A DNA stretch of 19,392 nt from Oscillospiraceae bacterium (GTDB lineage Bacteria; Bacillota; Clostridia; Oscillospirales; Ruminococcaceae): positions 1-19,392 of the forward strand of contig JAHHTP010000027.1 in NCBI GenBank assembly GCA_020024615.1, read 5' to 3'. The notes below the pieces were generated by a model. That model was not told the origin of the DNA. It saw only the letters and a list, made by a program, of their open reading frames with translations, and ran no database searches. Of the stretch, positions 1 through 6,742 are shown piece by piece (the stretch's first letter is position 1; each line of letters opens with the position of its first letter). Both the position numbers and the translations under genes were made by a program.

Positions 1-60
1 CTATTTCTTATAAAATAGAAAGAAGTTTAATTTTTCTTTTAATGCAAAATGCAATATGGT

Positions 61-66
61 TATAAT
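61..66 (+). promoter_or_regulatory. Candidate -10 box for the small acidic protein gene
   Basis: A perfect TATAAT lies about 48 bases before the start codon of the first gene. The -35 position, 16 to 18 bases upstream, reads only TTTAAT or TTTTAA (3 of 6 matches) inside a very AT-rich tract, so the -10 box is convincing but the full promoter is not. Confidence 0.4.
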
Positions 67-113
67 TGAAAATAGATTCGGGTATGATAAGCAAAGGAAA
101 GAGGTGATCTACC

Positions 114-329
114 ATGACTGAAAAGAAAAAGCAATATCATACGCAACCGGTACACAGCTATGATCCATTTGATGCGCTGGACTGGGATGAGGATGATTTA
201 TTTCCTGAAATCTCCAGTGTAGCTTCAGCTTGTGAATGCACCGGTATGATGCCAAGGCCGCCAGTTAATGAGGGAGAAGATGAAGCATACAGAGGTTTGT
301 TTTCTGGTGAAATTCCAAAAGACAAATAA
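114..329 (+). CDS. Small acidic hypothetical protein (71 aa)
   Basis: I do not recognise a characterised family. The protein is short, hydrophilic and acidic, with no signal peptide or membrane segment. A lysine-rich start (MTEKKK) is followed by an acidic, aromatic stretch (DALDWDEDDLF, residues 20-30), then a serine/alanine segment leading to a Cys-x-Cys turn (CECTGMMP, about residues 40-47) and an E/Y-containing tail (EGEDEAYRGLF). The layout, an acidic linker followed by CTG-x-x-P and a spaced Glu/Tyr tail, reminds me of small uncharacterised Clostridia proteins, but that is recollection, not a search. The ATG has a good ribosome binding site, AGAGGTGAT at 100-108. The gene stands alone: a -10 box lies upstream and a strong terminator follows within 10 bases of the stop codon, so it is probably expressed as a single-gene transcript. 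Function unknown. Confidence 0.75.
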   Translation: MTEKKKQYHTQPVHSYDPFDALDWDEDDLFPEISSVASACECTGMMPRPPVNEGEDEAYRGLFSGEIPKDK

Positions 330-337
330 TTGTATAG

Positions 338-366
338 AAGCGGTCGATTTTTCGATCGCTTTTTTG
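338..366 (+). terminator. Rho-independent terminator after the small acidic protein
   Basis: An 8-bp stem, GCGGTCGA (340-347) with TCGATCGC (352-359) and one G-U pair, closes a TTTT loop and runs straight into six T residues (360-365). It can be lengthened by two A-T pairs. It separates the small gene from the DeoR promoter. Confidence 0.9.
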
Positions 367-389
367 TTGTGGATTTATGTGTAATTATA

Positions 390-418
390 TTGACTTATGT
401 GGAAATACATGCTATACT
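390..418 (+). promoter_or_regulatory. Sigma-A-type promoter of the deoR/hydrolase/transporter operon
   Basis: TTGACT (390-395) and TATACT (413-418) are separated by exactly 17 bases, and a TG dinucleotide at 410-411 gives an extended -10 (TGCTATACT). The start codon follows about 30 bases after the -10. A repeated TTATGTG word occurs at 375-381 and at 395-401, one copy just upstream of the -35 box and one overlapping its end, so the promoter is well placed for repression by the DeoR protein it drives. Confidence 0.75.
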
Positions 419-434
419 GTTGTTGCAAAACATT

Positions 435-443
435 GGAGGTGAT
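435..443 (+). promoter_or_regulatory. Ribosome binding site deciding the deoR start
   Basis: GGAGGTGAT matches the anti-Shine-Dalgarno sequence over nine bases. It overlaps the TTG at 443, which rules that codon out in practice, and leaves a normal 9-base gap from GGAGG to the TTG at 449. Confidence 0.75.
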
Positions 444-448
444 TGGAT

Positions 449-1216
449 TTGTTTGCAGATGAGCGTAGAATGGAGATCGTGAAGCTATTGGAACAACAGC
501 AGACGGTGACGGTATCACAGCTGATTGAACGGTATGGCGTTTCGATTGAAACGATTCGTCGAGATCTGGCTTTACTGGAACAGCGAAAATTGCTTCGGCG
601 AGTGCATGGGGGAGCTGTCTCGTTGCATAGGATGCAGCAATTTGTCAAGCTTGATGAGCGCAGAGAGCAGAATCGAGAACACAAACAGGAGATAGCACAT
701 GCTGTACTGGAATTGTTAAACGAAGGGGATCGTATTATTCTTGACAGTGGCAGCACTGCAAAAGAGATCGCTGTTCTACTCTGTGAAAAAATGGAAAAGC
801 TCACGGTGATTACCTATTCTTCCGAAATATTTACTATTCTTGCACAGAAAGAAAACTTCCATCTGATTCAGATTGGCGGAGAATATTTGCGCGGAGAACA
901 GGCTTTTTATGGTCATCAGGCAGAAGAAATGCTGTCCGGGCTGCATGCACAGAAAGCCATTGTATGTCCATCAGCATTATCAATGGAGCAGGGAGTAGGG
1001 GATTATATTCCACAGCTGATTCCGCTTCAAAAAATGCTGACCGAAAGTGCGGACGAAGTGATCATTGCAGCTGATTCAAGCAAACTCTCTACAATAGGAG
1101 CATATCGCATCTGCAAATTATCTAATCACTTTACCATTGTGACTGACAGTGGTGTTCCAGAGCGTTTTGAACAAGATTGCAAAGCCAAGGGAATCCCATT
1201 AAAAATTTACAAGTGA
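449..1216 (+). CDS. DeoR-family transcriptional regulator
   Basis: This is a DeoR/GlpR-type repressor of 255 aa, the normal family length. Residues 1-57 form the winged helix-turn-helix: ERRMEIVKLLEQQ, then the recognition helix VSIETIRRDLALLE (31-44) and the family signature RVHGGAV (51-57). The rest is the DeoR C-terminal effector domain, with the sugar-phosphate-binding loop DSGST (99-103), IGGEYLRGEQAFYG (142-155) and AADSSKL (207-213). Family members usually bind a phosphorylated sugar or sugar alcohol and release the operator. I place the start at TTG 449 because the Shine-Dalgarno match overlaps the TTG at 443. It is the first gene of a three-gene operon with a hydrolase (15 bases downstream) and an organophosphate carrier. 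Autoregulation is likely because of repeats around its promoter. The effector is not known. Confidence 0.93.
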   Translation: MFADERRMEIVKLLEQQQTVTVSQLIERYGVSIETIRRDLALLEQRKLLRRVHGGAVSLHRMQQFVKLDERREQNREHKQEIAHAVLELLNEGDRIILDSGSTAKEIAVLLCEKMEKLTVITYSSEIFTILAQKENFHLIQIGGEYLRGEQAFYGHQAEEMLSGLHAQKAIVCPSALSMEQGVGDYIPQLIPLQKMLTESADEVIIAADSSKLSTIGAYRICKLSNHFTIVTDSGVPERFEQDCKAKGIPLKIYK

Positions 1217-1231
1217 TAGGAGACTTATCAA

Positions 1232-2011
1232 ATGAAAAACAAAGTACTGCTGATTTTATCGGATGGCATGACTCCAGAAGGCATGCGTTTGAGTGGACAT
1301 CCGTTTATTGAGAAATTCATGGCAAAGAGCAGCTATTCTATGAAGGCACAGACCGTTATGCCAAGTGTAACTCTGCCATGTCACATGTCGCTGTTTCACA
1401 GTATTACTCCGCAGCGTCACAATACTTTGACGAATAGTTACACCCCGCAGGTTCGTCCAGTTGCTGGTTTGTGTGAGCAGATTGACCGTTTTGAAGGAAA
1501 AACTGCGATGTTTTACGACTGGGAGCAGCTGCGTGATTTAACTCGCCCAGGAACGCTGCATTTTAGCTACATGGCATCTGGTAAGACCTCTGAAGGATTA
1601 CATAAAACACTGAAAATGACATTGCCAGCAGCTATGAAATATATCCCAGAAGAACAGCCGGATTTTGTTTTCTTCTATATCGGCGTAACCGATGAGTGTG
1701 GTCATAACTTCGGATGGAACAGTGATGAATATATTGCTTCGGTTAATGAGGCATGGGATGCGATTGAGAAGCTGCTGTCGGTTGTACCAGAGGATTACCG
1801 TGTTATTATCACCGCTGATCACGGCGGTCATGAGCGCCATCATGGCACCGATTTACCAGAGGATATGACTATTCCAGTTATCTGTTATGGACCGGAATTT
1901 GAAGCTGGGAAAGAGCTTGAAAATGTTAATATCATGGATATTGCACCGACAATTACTACCTTACTGGGTATTTCCGCAAACCGGGATTGGGAAGGGCACA
2001 GTCTGGTATGA
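1232..2011 (+). CDS. Alkaline phosphatase superfamily hydrolase (nucleotide pyrophosphatase/phosphodiesterase type)
   Basis: The 259-aa protein has the metal-binding skeleton of the type I phosphodiesterase/nucleotide pyrophosphatase branch of the alkaline phosphatase superfamily. The visible residues are D11 in the N-terminal SDG motif, a likely nucleophile T47 in PSVTLPCHMS, D154 and H158 in TDECGH, D196 and H197 in ADHGGH, and a late His (H203 or H204) before GTDLPEDMTIPV. Together these fit a two-zinc phosphate ester hydrolase. No signal peptide is seen (start MKNKVLLILSDG is the first core strand), so it should act in the cytoplasm, unlike many secreted relatives. The ribosome binding site AGGAGA (1218-1223) suits the ATG. 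It follows the regulator by 15 bases, and its TGA overlaps the next ATG as ATGA, which implies translational coupling to the transporter. Whether it is a phosphomonoesterase, diesterase or phosphonate hydrolase cannot be read from sequence. Confidence 0.88.
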   Translation: MKNKVLLILSDGMTPEGMRLSGHPFIEKFMAKSSYSMKAQTVMPSVTLPCHMSLFHSITPQRHNTLTNSYTPQVRPVAGLCEQIDRFEGKTAMFYDWEQLRDLTRPGTLHFSYMASGKTSEGLHKTLKMTLPAAMKYIPEEQPDFVFFYIGVTDECGHNFGWNSDEYIASVNEAWDAIEKLLSVVPEDYRVIITADHGGHERHHGTDLPEDMTIPVICYGPEFEAGKELENVNIMDIAPTITTLLGISANRDWEGHSLV

Positions 2012-3234
2012 TAAAAAACGAAAAGAAAAGGGTCTTATTTCTGATTTTGCTATGTTGCGTGATATACTGTGTCAGCTATCTAACCCGTCACAACTATGCT
2101 GCAGCACTTGCTGAAATTATGCAGGATCTACATTTTACAAAGGAACACGGCAGCTATGCAATGACTGGTATGTTCATTACATACGGTGTCGGTCAGTTGG
2201 TTTCCGGTTGGCTTGGTGACAAGGTACATCCACGGTATGTGATTTTTGGTGGTATGCTTGCCACTTCTCTATGCAATTTGATGATGGGATTTTTATCCGA
2301 TATCGGCAGTATGACTGTTGTATGGTGCATCAATGGGTTGGCACAGGCAATGCTGTGGCCACCACTGGTTCGTGTTATGGCAGAGAACTTAAATGATAAC
2401 GATTACCGCAAGGCAAGCTTGTGGGTATCGATTGCGGCTTCATTTGGGTCAATCGGCGTATATCTCATGGTTCCAAGCTGCATTGCATTATCAGGTTGGA
2501 GAACATCTTTCTTTGTCCCGGCTACAATTGGTGTGCTGGTTGCATTTTTCTGGTTATTCAGCGAGAAAAACTGTGAGATGCAGCAGAAGCAACATGTGGT
2601 TAAAATGGAGAATGCAGGAGAAAGCAGCATCTCGATTGGCCGTATTATTATGATTTCCGGTCTAATTCCAATTATGGGGGCGATTATATTACAAGGTATG
2701 TTGCGTGACGGCATTACCACATGGATGCCAACCTATATTACCGAGAGTTTTAATCTGGGTACAAGTGCTTCGATTCTGACAACGGTGATTCTGCCAATCT
2801 TCAGTATTATCAGCATTTCGGCTGCATCCTGGCTGCAATCAAAAGTAAAGAGTGATTTAACTGCCTCTACTCTATTATTTGGACTTGCCTGTATCAGTGG
2901 GGTAGTATTATATTTCTTTGGAAATATAGGTGCTGGAATTGCGGTTGTCTGCATGACACTGATTACCGGCTGTATGCATGGCATCAATATGCTGTTAATC
3001 AGCCGCTTGCCAGCGTTTTTCGCGAAATATGGCAGGGTCTCGACCATTTCTGGTGTACTGAACACCTTTACTTATATTGGTAGTGCGGCTTCCGCATATG
3101 GATTTGCTGCTGTTTCCCAGAAACTTGGTTGGAATTTCACCATTGGTACATGGGTGATCATTGCGTTGTTTGGTGCAATTTGCTGTGGATGTTCCATCCG
3201 TCATTGGGGCAAATTTATCAAACAGGAAGATTAA
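2008..3234 (+). CDS. MFS transporter, organophosphate:phosphate antiporter (GlpT/UhpT-like) family
   Basis: This 408-aa protein has about 12 hydrophobic segments and clear OPA-family landmarks. YLTRHNYAAAL (24-34) aligns by eye with the first helix of GlpT, placing R27 at its phosphate-binding arginine. NGLAQAMLWPPLVR (109-122) matches the family WPP motif, and MLRDGITTWMPTYI (231-244) places R233 at the second phosphate-binding arginine. A charged central loop (about 184-210) divides the halves. Carriers of this family import a phosphorylated compound in exchange for inorganic phosphate. In my alignment the GlpT substrate-site histidine (H165) falls on A143, so glycerol-3-phosphate is not assured. 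The start is the ATG at 2008, which shares ATGA with the hydrolase stop; a purine-rich GAAGGG lies 11 bases upstream. Upstream in-frame codons fall inside the hydrolase gene and add no transporter-like sequence. A terminator follows 42 bases after the stop. Confidence 0.9.
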   Translation: MIKNEKKRVLFLILLCCVIYCVSYLTRHNYAAALAEIMQDLHFTKEHGSYAMTGMFITYGVGQLVSGWLGDKVHPRYVIFGGMLATSLCNLMMGFLSDIGSMTVVWCINGLAQAMLWPPLVRVMAENLNDNDYRKASLWVSIAASFGSIGVYLMVPSCIALSGWRTSFFVPATIGVLVAFFWLFSEKNCEMQQKQHVVKMENAGESSISIGRIIMISGLIPIMGAIILQGMLRDGITTWMPTYITESFNLGTSASILTTVILPIFSIISISAASWLQSKVKSDLTASTLLFGLACISGVVLYFFGNIGAGIAVVCMTLITGCMHGINMLLISRLPAFFAKYGRVSTISGVLNTFTYIGSAASAYGFAAVSQKLGWNFTIGTWVIIALFGAICCGCSIRHWGKFIKQED

Positions 3235-3276
3235 AATATTGGTGTAACCAGCGGCATGATCAGCCGTATGATTCAG

Positions 3277-3312
3277 AAAGGGCTTAAATCCTAATGGGGT
3301 TTGAGCCTTTTT
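3277..3312 (+). terminator. Rho-independent terminator of the deoR/hydrolase/transporter operon
   Basis: An 11-bp stem, GGCTTAAATCC (3281-3291) with GGGTTTGAGCC (3297-3307) including two G-U pairs, has a 5-base loop, an A-rich 5' flank and a TTTTT tail (3308-3312). Confidence 0.85.
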
Positions 3313-3324
3313 GATTATGAAAAA

Positions 3325-3359
3325 ATAAAAAAATCTCATTCATAAAGAATGAGATTTTT
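3325..3359 (-). terminator. Terminator of the tRNA-Pro gene
   Basis: A perfect 11-bp inverted repeat, AAATCTCATTC (3331-3341) and GAATGAGATTT (3347-3357), has loop ATAAA and is flanked by A residues on the plus-strand left side. Read on the minus strand this is a hairpin followed by a T-rich tail just 3' of the tRNA. A short T run on the plus strand means it could also act in the other direction. Confidence 0.8.
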
Positions 3360-3363
3360 AAAG

Positions 3364-3437
3364 TCGGGGTGACAGGACTCGAACCTGCGGCATCCTGGTC
3401 CCAAACCAGGCACTCTACCAAACTGAGCTACGCCCCG
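3364..3437 (-). tRNA. tRNA-Pro (anticodon UGG)
   Basis: The minus strand folds into a complete 74-base cloverleaf: acceptor CGGGGCG/CACCCCG, D stem GCTC/GAGT, anticodon stem CCTGG/CCAGG around loop TTTGGGA (anticodon TGG, G37), five-base variable loop ATGCC, T stem GCAGG/CCTGT around TTCGAGT, and discriminator A. C1-G72 and A73 with G35-G36 are the usual bacterial proline identity features. CCA is not encoded after the discriminator, so the tail must be added after transcription. The acceptor stem has a C6-A67 mismatch. The gene is a single unit on the strand opposite to its neighbours, with its own promoter and terminator. Confidence 0.97.
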
Positions 3438-3462
3438 ATAATATATTTTTATCAGCTAATAT

Positions 3463-3491
3463 ATTATAATACATTATTTTAGATTTGTCAA
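3463..3491 (-). promoter_or_regulatory. Consensus sigma-A promoter of the tRNA-Pro gene
   Basis: On the minus strand a perfect TTGACA (3486-3491) and a perfect TATAAT (3463-3468) are spaced by exactly 17 bases. Initiation would fall about 20 bases before the mature tRNA 5' end, a short leader for RNase P to remove. Confidence 0.9.
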
Positions 3492-3541
3492 GAGGAAAAA
3501 TTAAAATTATAGAAGATAACTTTCCTATTCACAAAAAAGGC

Positions 3542-3570
3542 TTGTAATTTCCTAAAAAAGAAGGTATAAT
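3542..3570 (+). promoter_or_regulatory. Promoter upstream of the M50 protease/scpAB run
   Basis: TTGTAA (3542-3547, 4 of 6 matches) and a perfect TATAAT (3565-3570) are separated by 17 bases, 54 bases before the first start codon. It lies back to back with the tRNA promoter and is the most convincing promoter feeding the long plus-strand run. Confidence 0.7.
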
Positions 3571-3624
3571 AAGATAATCAGAAAGTATATCTATTATATA
3601 GAAGATTGAGGAAAGGGGCTAAAG

Positions 3625-4284
3625 ATGCAGCATTTTATTTTTAAGGTATTTATTCGACTAATTGTCGTATTTACAGCACTCCCGATTCATGAATATGCAC
3701 ACGGTTTGGTGGCATACTGGTTAGGAGATCATACTGCAAAATCTCAGGGGCGTCTGGATATGAATCCGCTCCGTCATTTCGATTTAATCGGTACAACTGC
3801 ACTTTTGTTGACTGGTTTCGGATGGGCAAAACCGGTTCCAATCAATCCGTATAATTTCCGTAATTCCAAACTTGGTATCAAAGGTGGCATTGCGGTTACT
3901 GCACTTGCGGGTCCTGTTTCTAATATTTTGGTAGCCACGGTCTGTATGTTGCTGTATAAACTGGGGTGGTATTTTCTACCGCATTCGCAGTTTGTGGATA
4001 TGCTGCTGTTTGCGTTTAGTTTTATGGTAGATATTAATCTGGGGCTTGCTGTATTCAATTTGATTCCGATTCCTCCACTGGATGGTTCAAAGGTATTGGG
4101 CTATTTTCTGCCGAATCATGTGACAGCATGGGTGCAGCAGTATGAGCATCTGATCTTTTTAGGGTTGTTTTTAATTATGTATTCCGGTATTTTGAATGCA
4201 CCGATCAATTTTGTGACGCATTTTTTGTATATGGGATTGGATACCGTGACCAAATTCGTTGATTTGCTGGCAGGAGTACTATAA
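3625..4284 (+). CDS. Site-2 protease family (M50) membrane metalloprotease
   Basis: The 219-aa protein is a small intramembrane metalloprotease of the M50/YwhC-like group. HEYAH (22-26) supplies the HExxH zinc site (H22, H26; catalytic E23) inside the first helix, and NLIPIPPLDGSKVL (145-158) supplies the third ligand D153 in the usual NPxPxxDG position. About five or six hydrophobic segments cover most of the protein; there is no PDZ domain. Relatives of this size sit beside scpA in many Firmicutes, as here, where only two bases separate the genes. It probably cuts a membrane-bound substrate, but which one is not known. The ATG has GAAAGGGG (3611-3618) upstream at 6 bases. It is the first gene after a good promoter and so heads the run. 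Confidence 0.92.
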   Translation: MQHFIFKVFIRLIVVFTALPIHEYAHGLVAYWLGDHTAKSQGRLDMNPLRHFDLIGTTALLLTGFGWAKPVPINPYNFRNSKLGIKGGIAVTALAGPVSNILVATVCMLLYKLGWYFLPHSQFVDMLLFAFSFMVDINLGLAVFNLIPIPPLDGSKVLGYFLPNHVTAWVQQYEHLIFLGLFLIMYSGILNAPINFVTHFLYMGLDTVTKFVDLLAGVL

Positions 4285-4286
4285 CT

Positions 4287-5006
4287 ATGGAGCAGCAGCT
4301 TACTTTCAAACTTGAAGTGTTTGAAGGTCCGATGGAGTTATTGCTGTTTTTAATCGGCAAACATAAACTTGATATCAAAGACATTGTAATAGCACAGCTG
4401 CTGGAGCAGTATCTGGATTATCTGGAGGAAGCTACTGCATTGGGAAGACCCATTACAGGAGCGTTTTTGGCGATGGCGGCTCATCTGATTTATATGAAGA
4501 CGATTTCGTTGCTGCCAAAAAAGGAAGAGGCAGCAAAGCTAAAAGAAGAATTGCAGAATAGGCTTCAGCTATATCAGATTTTCTGTGCATTAGCAGTGGA
4601 ATTATCGCAAAGAGATCAGTTTGGACAGACATTCACGCACCCGAAACAACAGATTTCAGGAGACAATCGGTATGCCTGTATACATGATAAAAAGCTTTTG
4701 ACGGAATGTTTTACCGATGCACTTGGCAAACAGAGCAGAAAAATGCCAGTAAAACAGGAAACTTTTGCTCCGCTGGTATCGGCAAGACTGGTCAGCGTAC
4801 AGAGTAAGATCATTTTTGTACTGCGAAAGCTGTATCAGTCTGGGCGAATTGCTTATGATGAAATCTATCAGATTGGTGATCGTAGTGCAAACATTGCTAC
4901 CTTTTTAGCGGTTTTGGAGTTGATTCGAAGCGGGCGTGTGTCGCTGGAAGAAGATGATACGGTTCTGGTATTCCAGAATCGTCGGATTAAAAAAGAGGAA
5001 ACATAA
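4287..5006 (+). CDS. scpA: Segregation and condensation protein A
   Basis: ScpA is the kleisin subunit that bridges SMC heads in the SMC-ScpA-ScpB condensin, acting on chromosome compaction and segregation. The 239-aa protein shows the family start FKLEVFEGPMELLLFLIGKH (starting residue 7), followed by KLDIKDIVIAQL, the helix with AAHLIYMKTISLLP (64-77), a variable linker (about 80-165) and the C-terminal winged helix FVLRKLYQSGRIAYDEI (177-193) through LAVLELIRSGRVSL (207-220). Length and motif order are normal. The ATG lies two bases after the M50 protease stop with no room for its own promoter, so it depends on upstream translation. scpB starts five bases after its stop codon. Confidence 0.97.
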   Translation: MEQQLTFKLEVFEGPMELLLFLIGKHKLDIKDIVIAQLLEQYLDYLEEATALGRPITGAFLAMAAHLIYMKTISLLPKKEEAAKLKEELQNRLQLYQIFCALAVELSQRDQFGQTFTHPKQQISGDNRYACIHDKKLLTECFTDALGKQSRKMPVKQETFAPLVSARLVSVQSKIIFVLRKLYQSGRIAYDEIYQIGDRSANIATFLAVLELIRSGRVSLEEDDTVLVFQNRRIKKEET

Positions 5007-5011
5007 AAAAT

Positions 5012-5608
5012 ATGGAAGAAACACGGAATCTGCCGGCGTTGTTGGAAGCAATATTATTTGCACAAGGGCAGCCTGTCAAAACGCAGTTTTTAGCCAAGCT
5101 GATCGAACAGAGTGAGGCATATACCGAAACACTTTTAACCGCTTTGCAGAAAAAATATGAACAGCCAGAAAGCGGCATTCAGCTGATGAAGGCTTCCGAC
5201 AGCTGGGTGCTGACCACAAAGGCAATTTATGCGGCGTATATTGGTCAGGCTTTGGAATTATCCAGACAGGTACCGTTAAGTCGGTCGGCAATGGAAGTGT
5301 TATCTATTATTGCATACAAGCAGCCGATTTCAAGGGGCTATGTAGATAGCGTGCGCGGCGTTGACAGCGCGCATTTGGTACATACCTTGCTGGAAAAAGG
5401 GTTGATCGAAGAAGCTGGGCGTTTGGATGTTCCCGGACGGCCGATTTTATATCGCACAACCGAACTGTTTTTACGCAGTTTTCAGTTAGAAACCCTTGCA
5501 GATCTTCCGCCTCTACCTGAGGGATATGAGCAGCTTTCGTTTGAGGAAAGCGACATGATGGAGGAAATACCGGATTCTGACCGTGAAGGTGACGGATTTT
5601 CCGGATAA
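5012..5608 (+). CDS. scpB: Segregation and condensation protein B
   Basis: ScpB is the kite-type dimeric partner of ScpA in the SMC condensin. The 198-aa protein contains the two winged-helix domains: LLEAILFAQGQPV (10-22) begins the first, and SRSAMEVLSIIAYKQPISRG (starting residue 90) with GVDSAHLVHTLLEKGLIEE begins the second. It then reads GRLDVPGRPILYRTTELFL (136-154), the most conserved stretch of the family. An acidic tail (about 172-194) is variable in the family. AGAGGAA lies 11 bases before the ATG, overlapping the end of scpA, and scpA's stop is five bases upstream, so the pair is co-translated. Confidence 0.97.
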   Translation: MEETRNLPALLEAILFAQGQPVKTQFLAKLIEQSEAYTETLLTALQKKYEQPESGIQLMKASDSWVLTTKAIYAAYIGQALELSRQVPLSRSAMEVLSIIAYKQPISRGYVDSVRGVDSAHLVHTLLEKGLIEEAGRLDVPGRPILYRTTELFLRSFQLETLADLPPLPEGYEQLSFEESDMMEEIPDSDREGDGFSG

Positions 5609-5624
5609 GGAAAGGAAGAGATGA

Positions 5625-6284
5625 ATGGCGGGATGGATCATTCTGGGCAGTATTCTGCTTTTGCTTGTCATACTCATGATGTGTCCGGTTTATTTATCGG
5701 TACACCTGGAAGATGAAAACAGAATTACGCTTGGTTATCTATTTATCAAATATCCGCTCTATCCGCTCAAACTGAAACAAAAAGAAGTAAAAGAGGCAGA
5801 AACAGAAGAAACCGAAAGGCAGGAAAAAAAGATTGCTTCTGAAAAGAAAACGAAAGCAAAGGTCAAGGTCTTAGAAACGATTCAGATGATTCTTGATCTG
5901 GCAAAAGCCTCTGCTTCGCCTTTATTTCATTTGCTGCGCAGAACCTATCTGGTATATCTGGATGTATATTTGGATGTCGGCGGAGAGGATGCGGCTGAGA
6001 TTGCGATGAACACCACCAAGTATAGAGCAACAATTTCGTATTTTATCGGATTATTTCGTAATCTGCATCTGTTAAAACGGATGAAAAGGGTCCGTATTGC
6101 ACCCAATTTTTTAAAAGAAGAAACCGAATACAAGGTAAGTTTTTGTCTGATGTGGCGTCTTAGCACAATTCTTTATGCGGTACTGGCTGCCGTAATCAAG
6201 TATGTGATATTGCAGTTTAAGAAAGGATCGGAAGGGGAATTACAGACAGCAGAACATTCCCAAAAACAATCGATTAAAAAGTAA
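5625..6284 (+). CDS. DUF2953 membrane protein (YtfI-like)
   Basis: The 219-aa protein has one strong N-terminal membrane helix (about 4-22), then a short strand region (YLSVHLEDENRITLGYLF), a lysine/glutamate-rich low-complexity linker (50-80), and the DUF2953 core with YLDVYLDVGGEDAAEIAM (111-128) and RVRIAPNFLKEE (156-167). A second hydrophobic segment (about 176-198) precedes a polar tail. In Bacillus subtilis the DUF2953 gene ytfI sits directly before ytfJ; the same order appears here, which supports the call and suggests a role around spore or envelope formation, though no activity is known. AAGGAAGAG (5612-5620) is the ribosome binding site. An out-of-frame ATG at 5621 is not used, as it does not read into the family sequence. 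Confidence 0.85.
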   Translation: MAGWIILGSILLLLVILMMCPVYLSVHLEDENRITLGYLFIKYPLYPLKLKQKEVKEAETEETERQEKKIASEKKTKAKVKVLETIQMILDLAKASASPLFHLLRRTYLVYLDVYLDVGGEDAAEIAMNTTKYRATISYFIGLFRNLHLLKRMKRVRIAPNFLKEETEYKVSFCLMWRLSTILYAVLAAVIKYVILQFKKGSEGELQTAEHSQKQSIKK

Positions 6285-6313
6285 TACAATGAAAAACATA
6301 AGGAGGTTTAAAT

Positions 6314-6742
6314 ATGGCACATGCAATTGAGGGTTTGATGTCTACAACACTGGAAAATATCAAAAAAATGGTGGATGTGGATACCATTATCGGTAATCCA
6401 ATTTCTACGGAAAGCGGTGTTACGATTATTCCGGTATCGAAATTGTCTTATGGATTTGCATCTGGCGGTTCGGATTTCGGCAAACAGGCAAAGGATTTGT
6501 TCGGCGGCGGCAGCGGTGCGGGTATTTCGGTGATTCCGCAAGCATTTTTGGTAATCAATGGACAGGATGTCAAATTATTACAGATGTCCACCAGTAATAA
6601 TACCGCAGACAAAGCGGTTAATATGATTCCGGAAGTATTGGAAACCATCAGTGGAATGCTGAAGAAAGATGCGAAATCCGAAAAAGGAGTCAAAGAGGTA
6701 AAGGAAACCAAAGAAGTAAAGGTGCAAACTGTGCAGGAGTAA
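6314..6742 (+). CDS. ytfJ: GerW/YtfJ-family sporulation protein
   Basis: The 142-aa protein matches the spore protein YtfJ (GerW) family: an N-terminal helix MSTTLENIKKMVDVDTIIG, the family strand ISTESGVTIIPVSKLSYGFA (starting residue 30), glycine-rich GGSDFGKQ and GGGSGAGISVIPQAFLV (64-80), then VKLLQM. The tail (118-142) is rich in K, E and V with repeated KEVK/KETK words, longer and more charged than the core needs. In Bacillus the protein contributes to spore germination and its gene follows ytfI, the same order as here. A perfect AGGAGG (6301-6306) precedes the ATG by seven bases, the best ribosome binding site in this part of the run. Only 29 bases separate it from the DUF2953 gene. 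Confidence 0.93.
   Translation: MAHAIEGLMSTTLENIKKMVDVDTIIGNPISTESGVTIIPVSKLSYGFASGGSDFGKQAKDLFGGGSGAGISVIPQAFLVINGQDVKLLQMSTSNNTADKAVNMIPEVLETISGMLKKDAKSEKGVKEVKETKEVKVQTVQE

Noticed and set aside
1..18. AT-only inverted repeat CTATTT/AAATAG at the left edge
   Set aside because: It is six weak pairs, has no T run after it, and is cut by the window edge; it is likely chance in AT-rich DNA.
412..804. Minus-strand open frame of 130 codons over the deoR gene
   Set aside because: It is Ser/Cys-rich, matches no family, and lies antisense to a clear DeoR protein; it is a shadow frame.
6285..6290. TACAAT word before ytfJ as a -10 box
   Set aside because: There is no matching -35 box; the gene is better explained by read-through from upstream.
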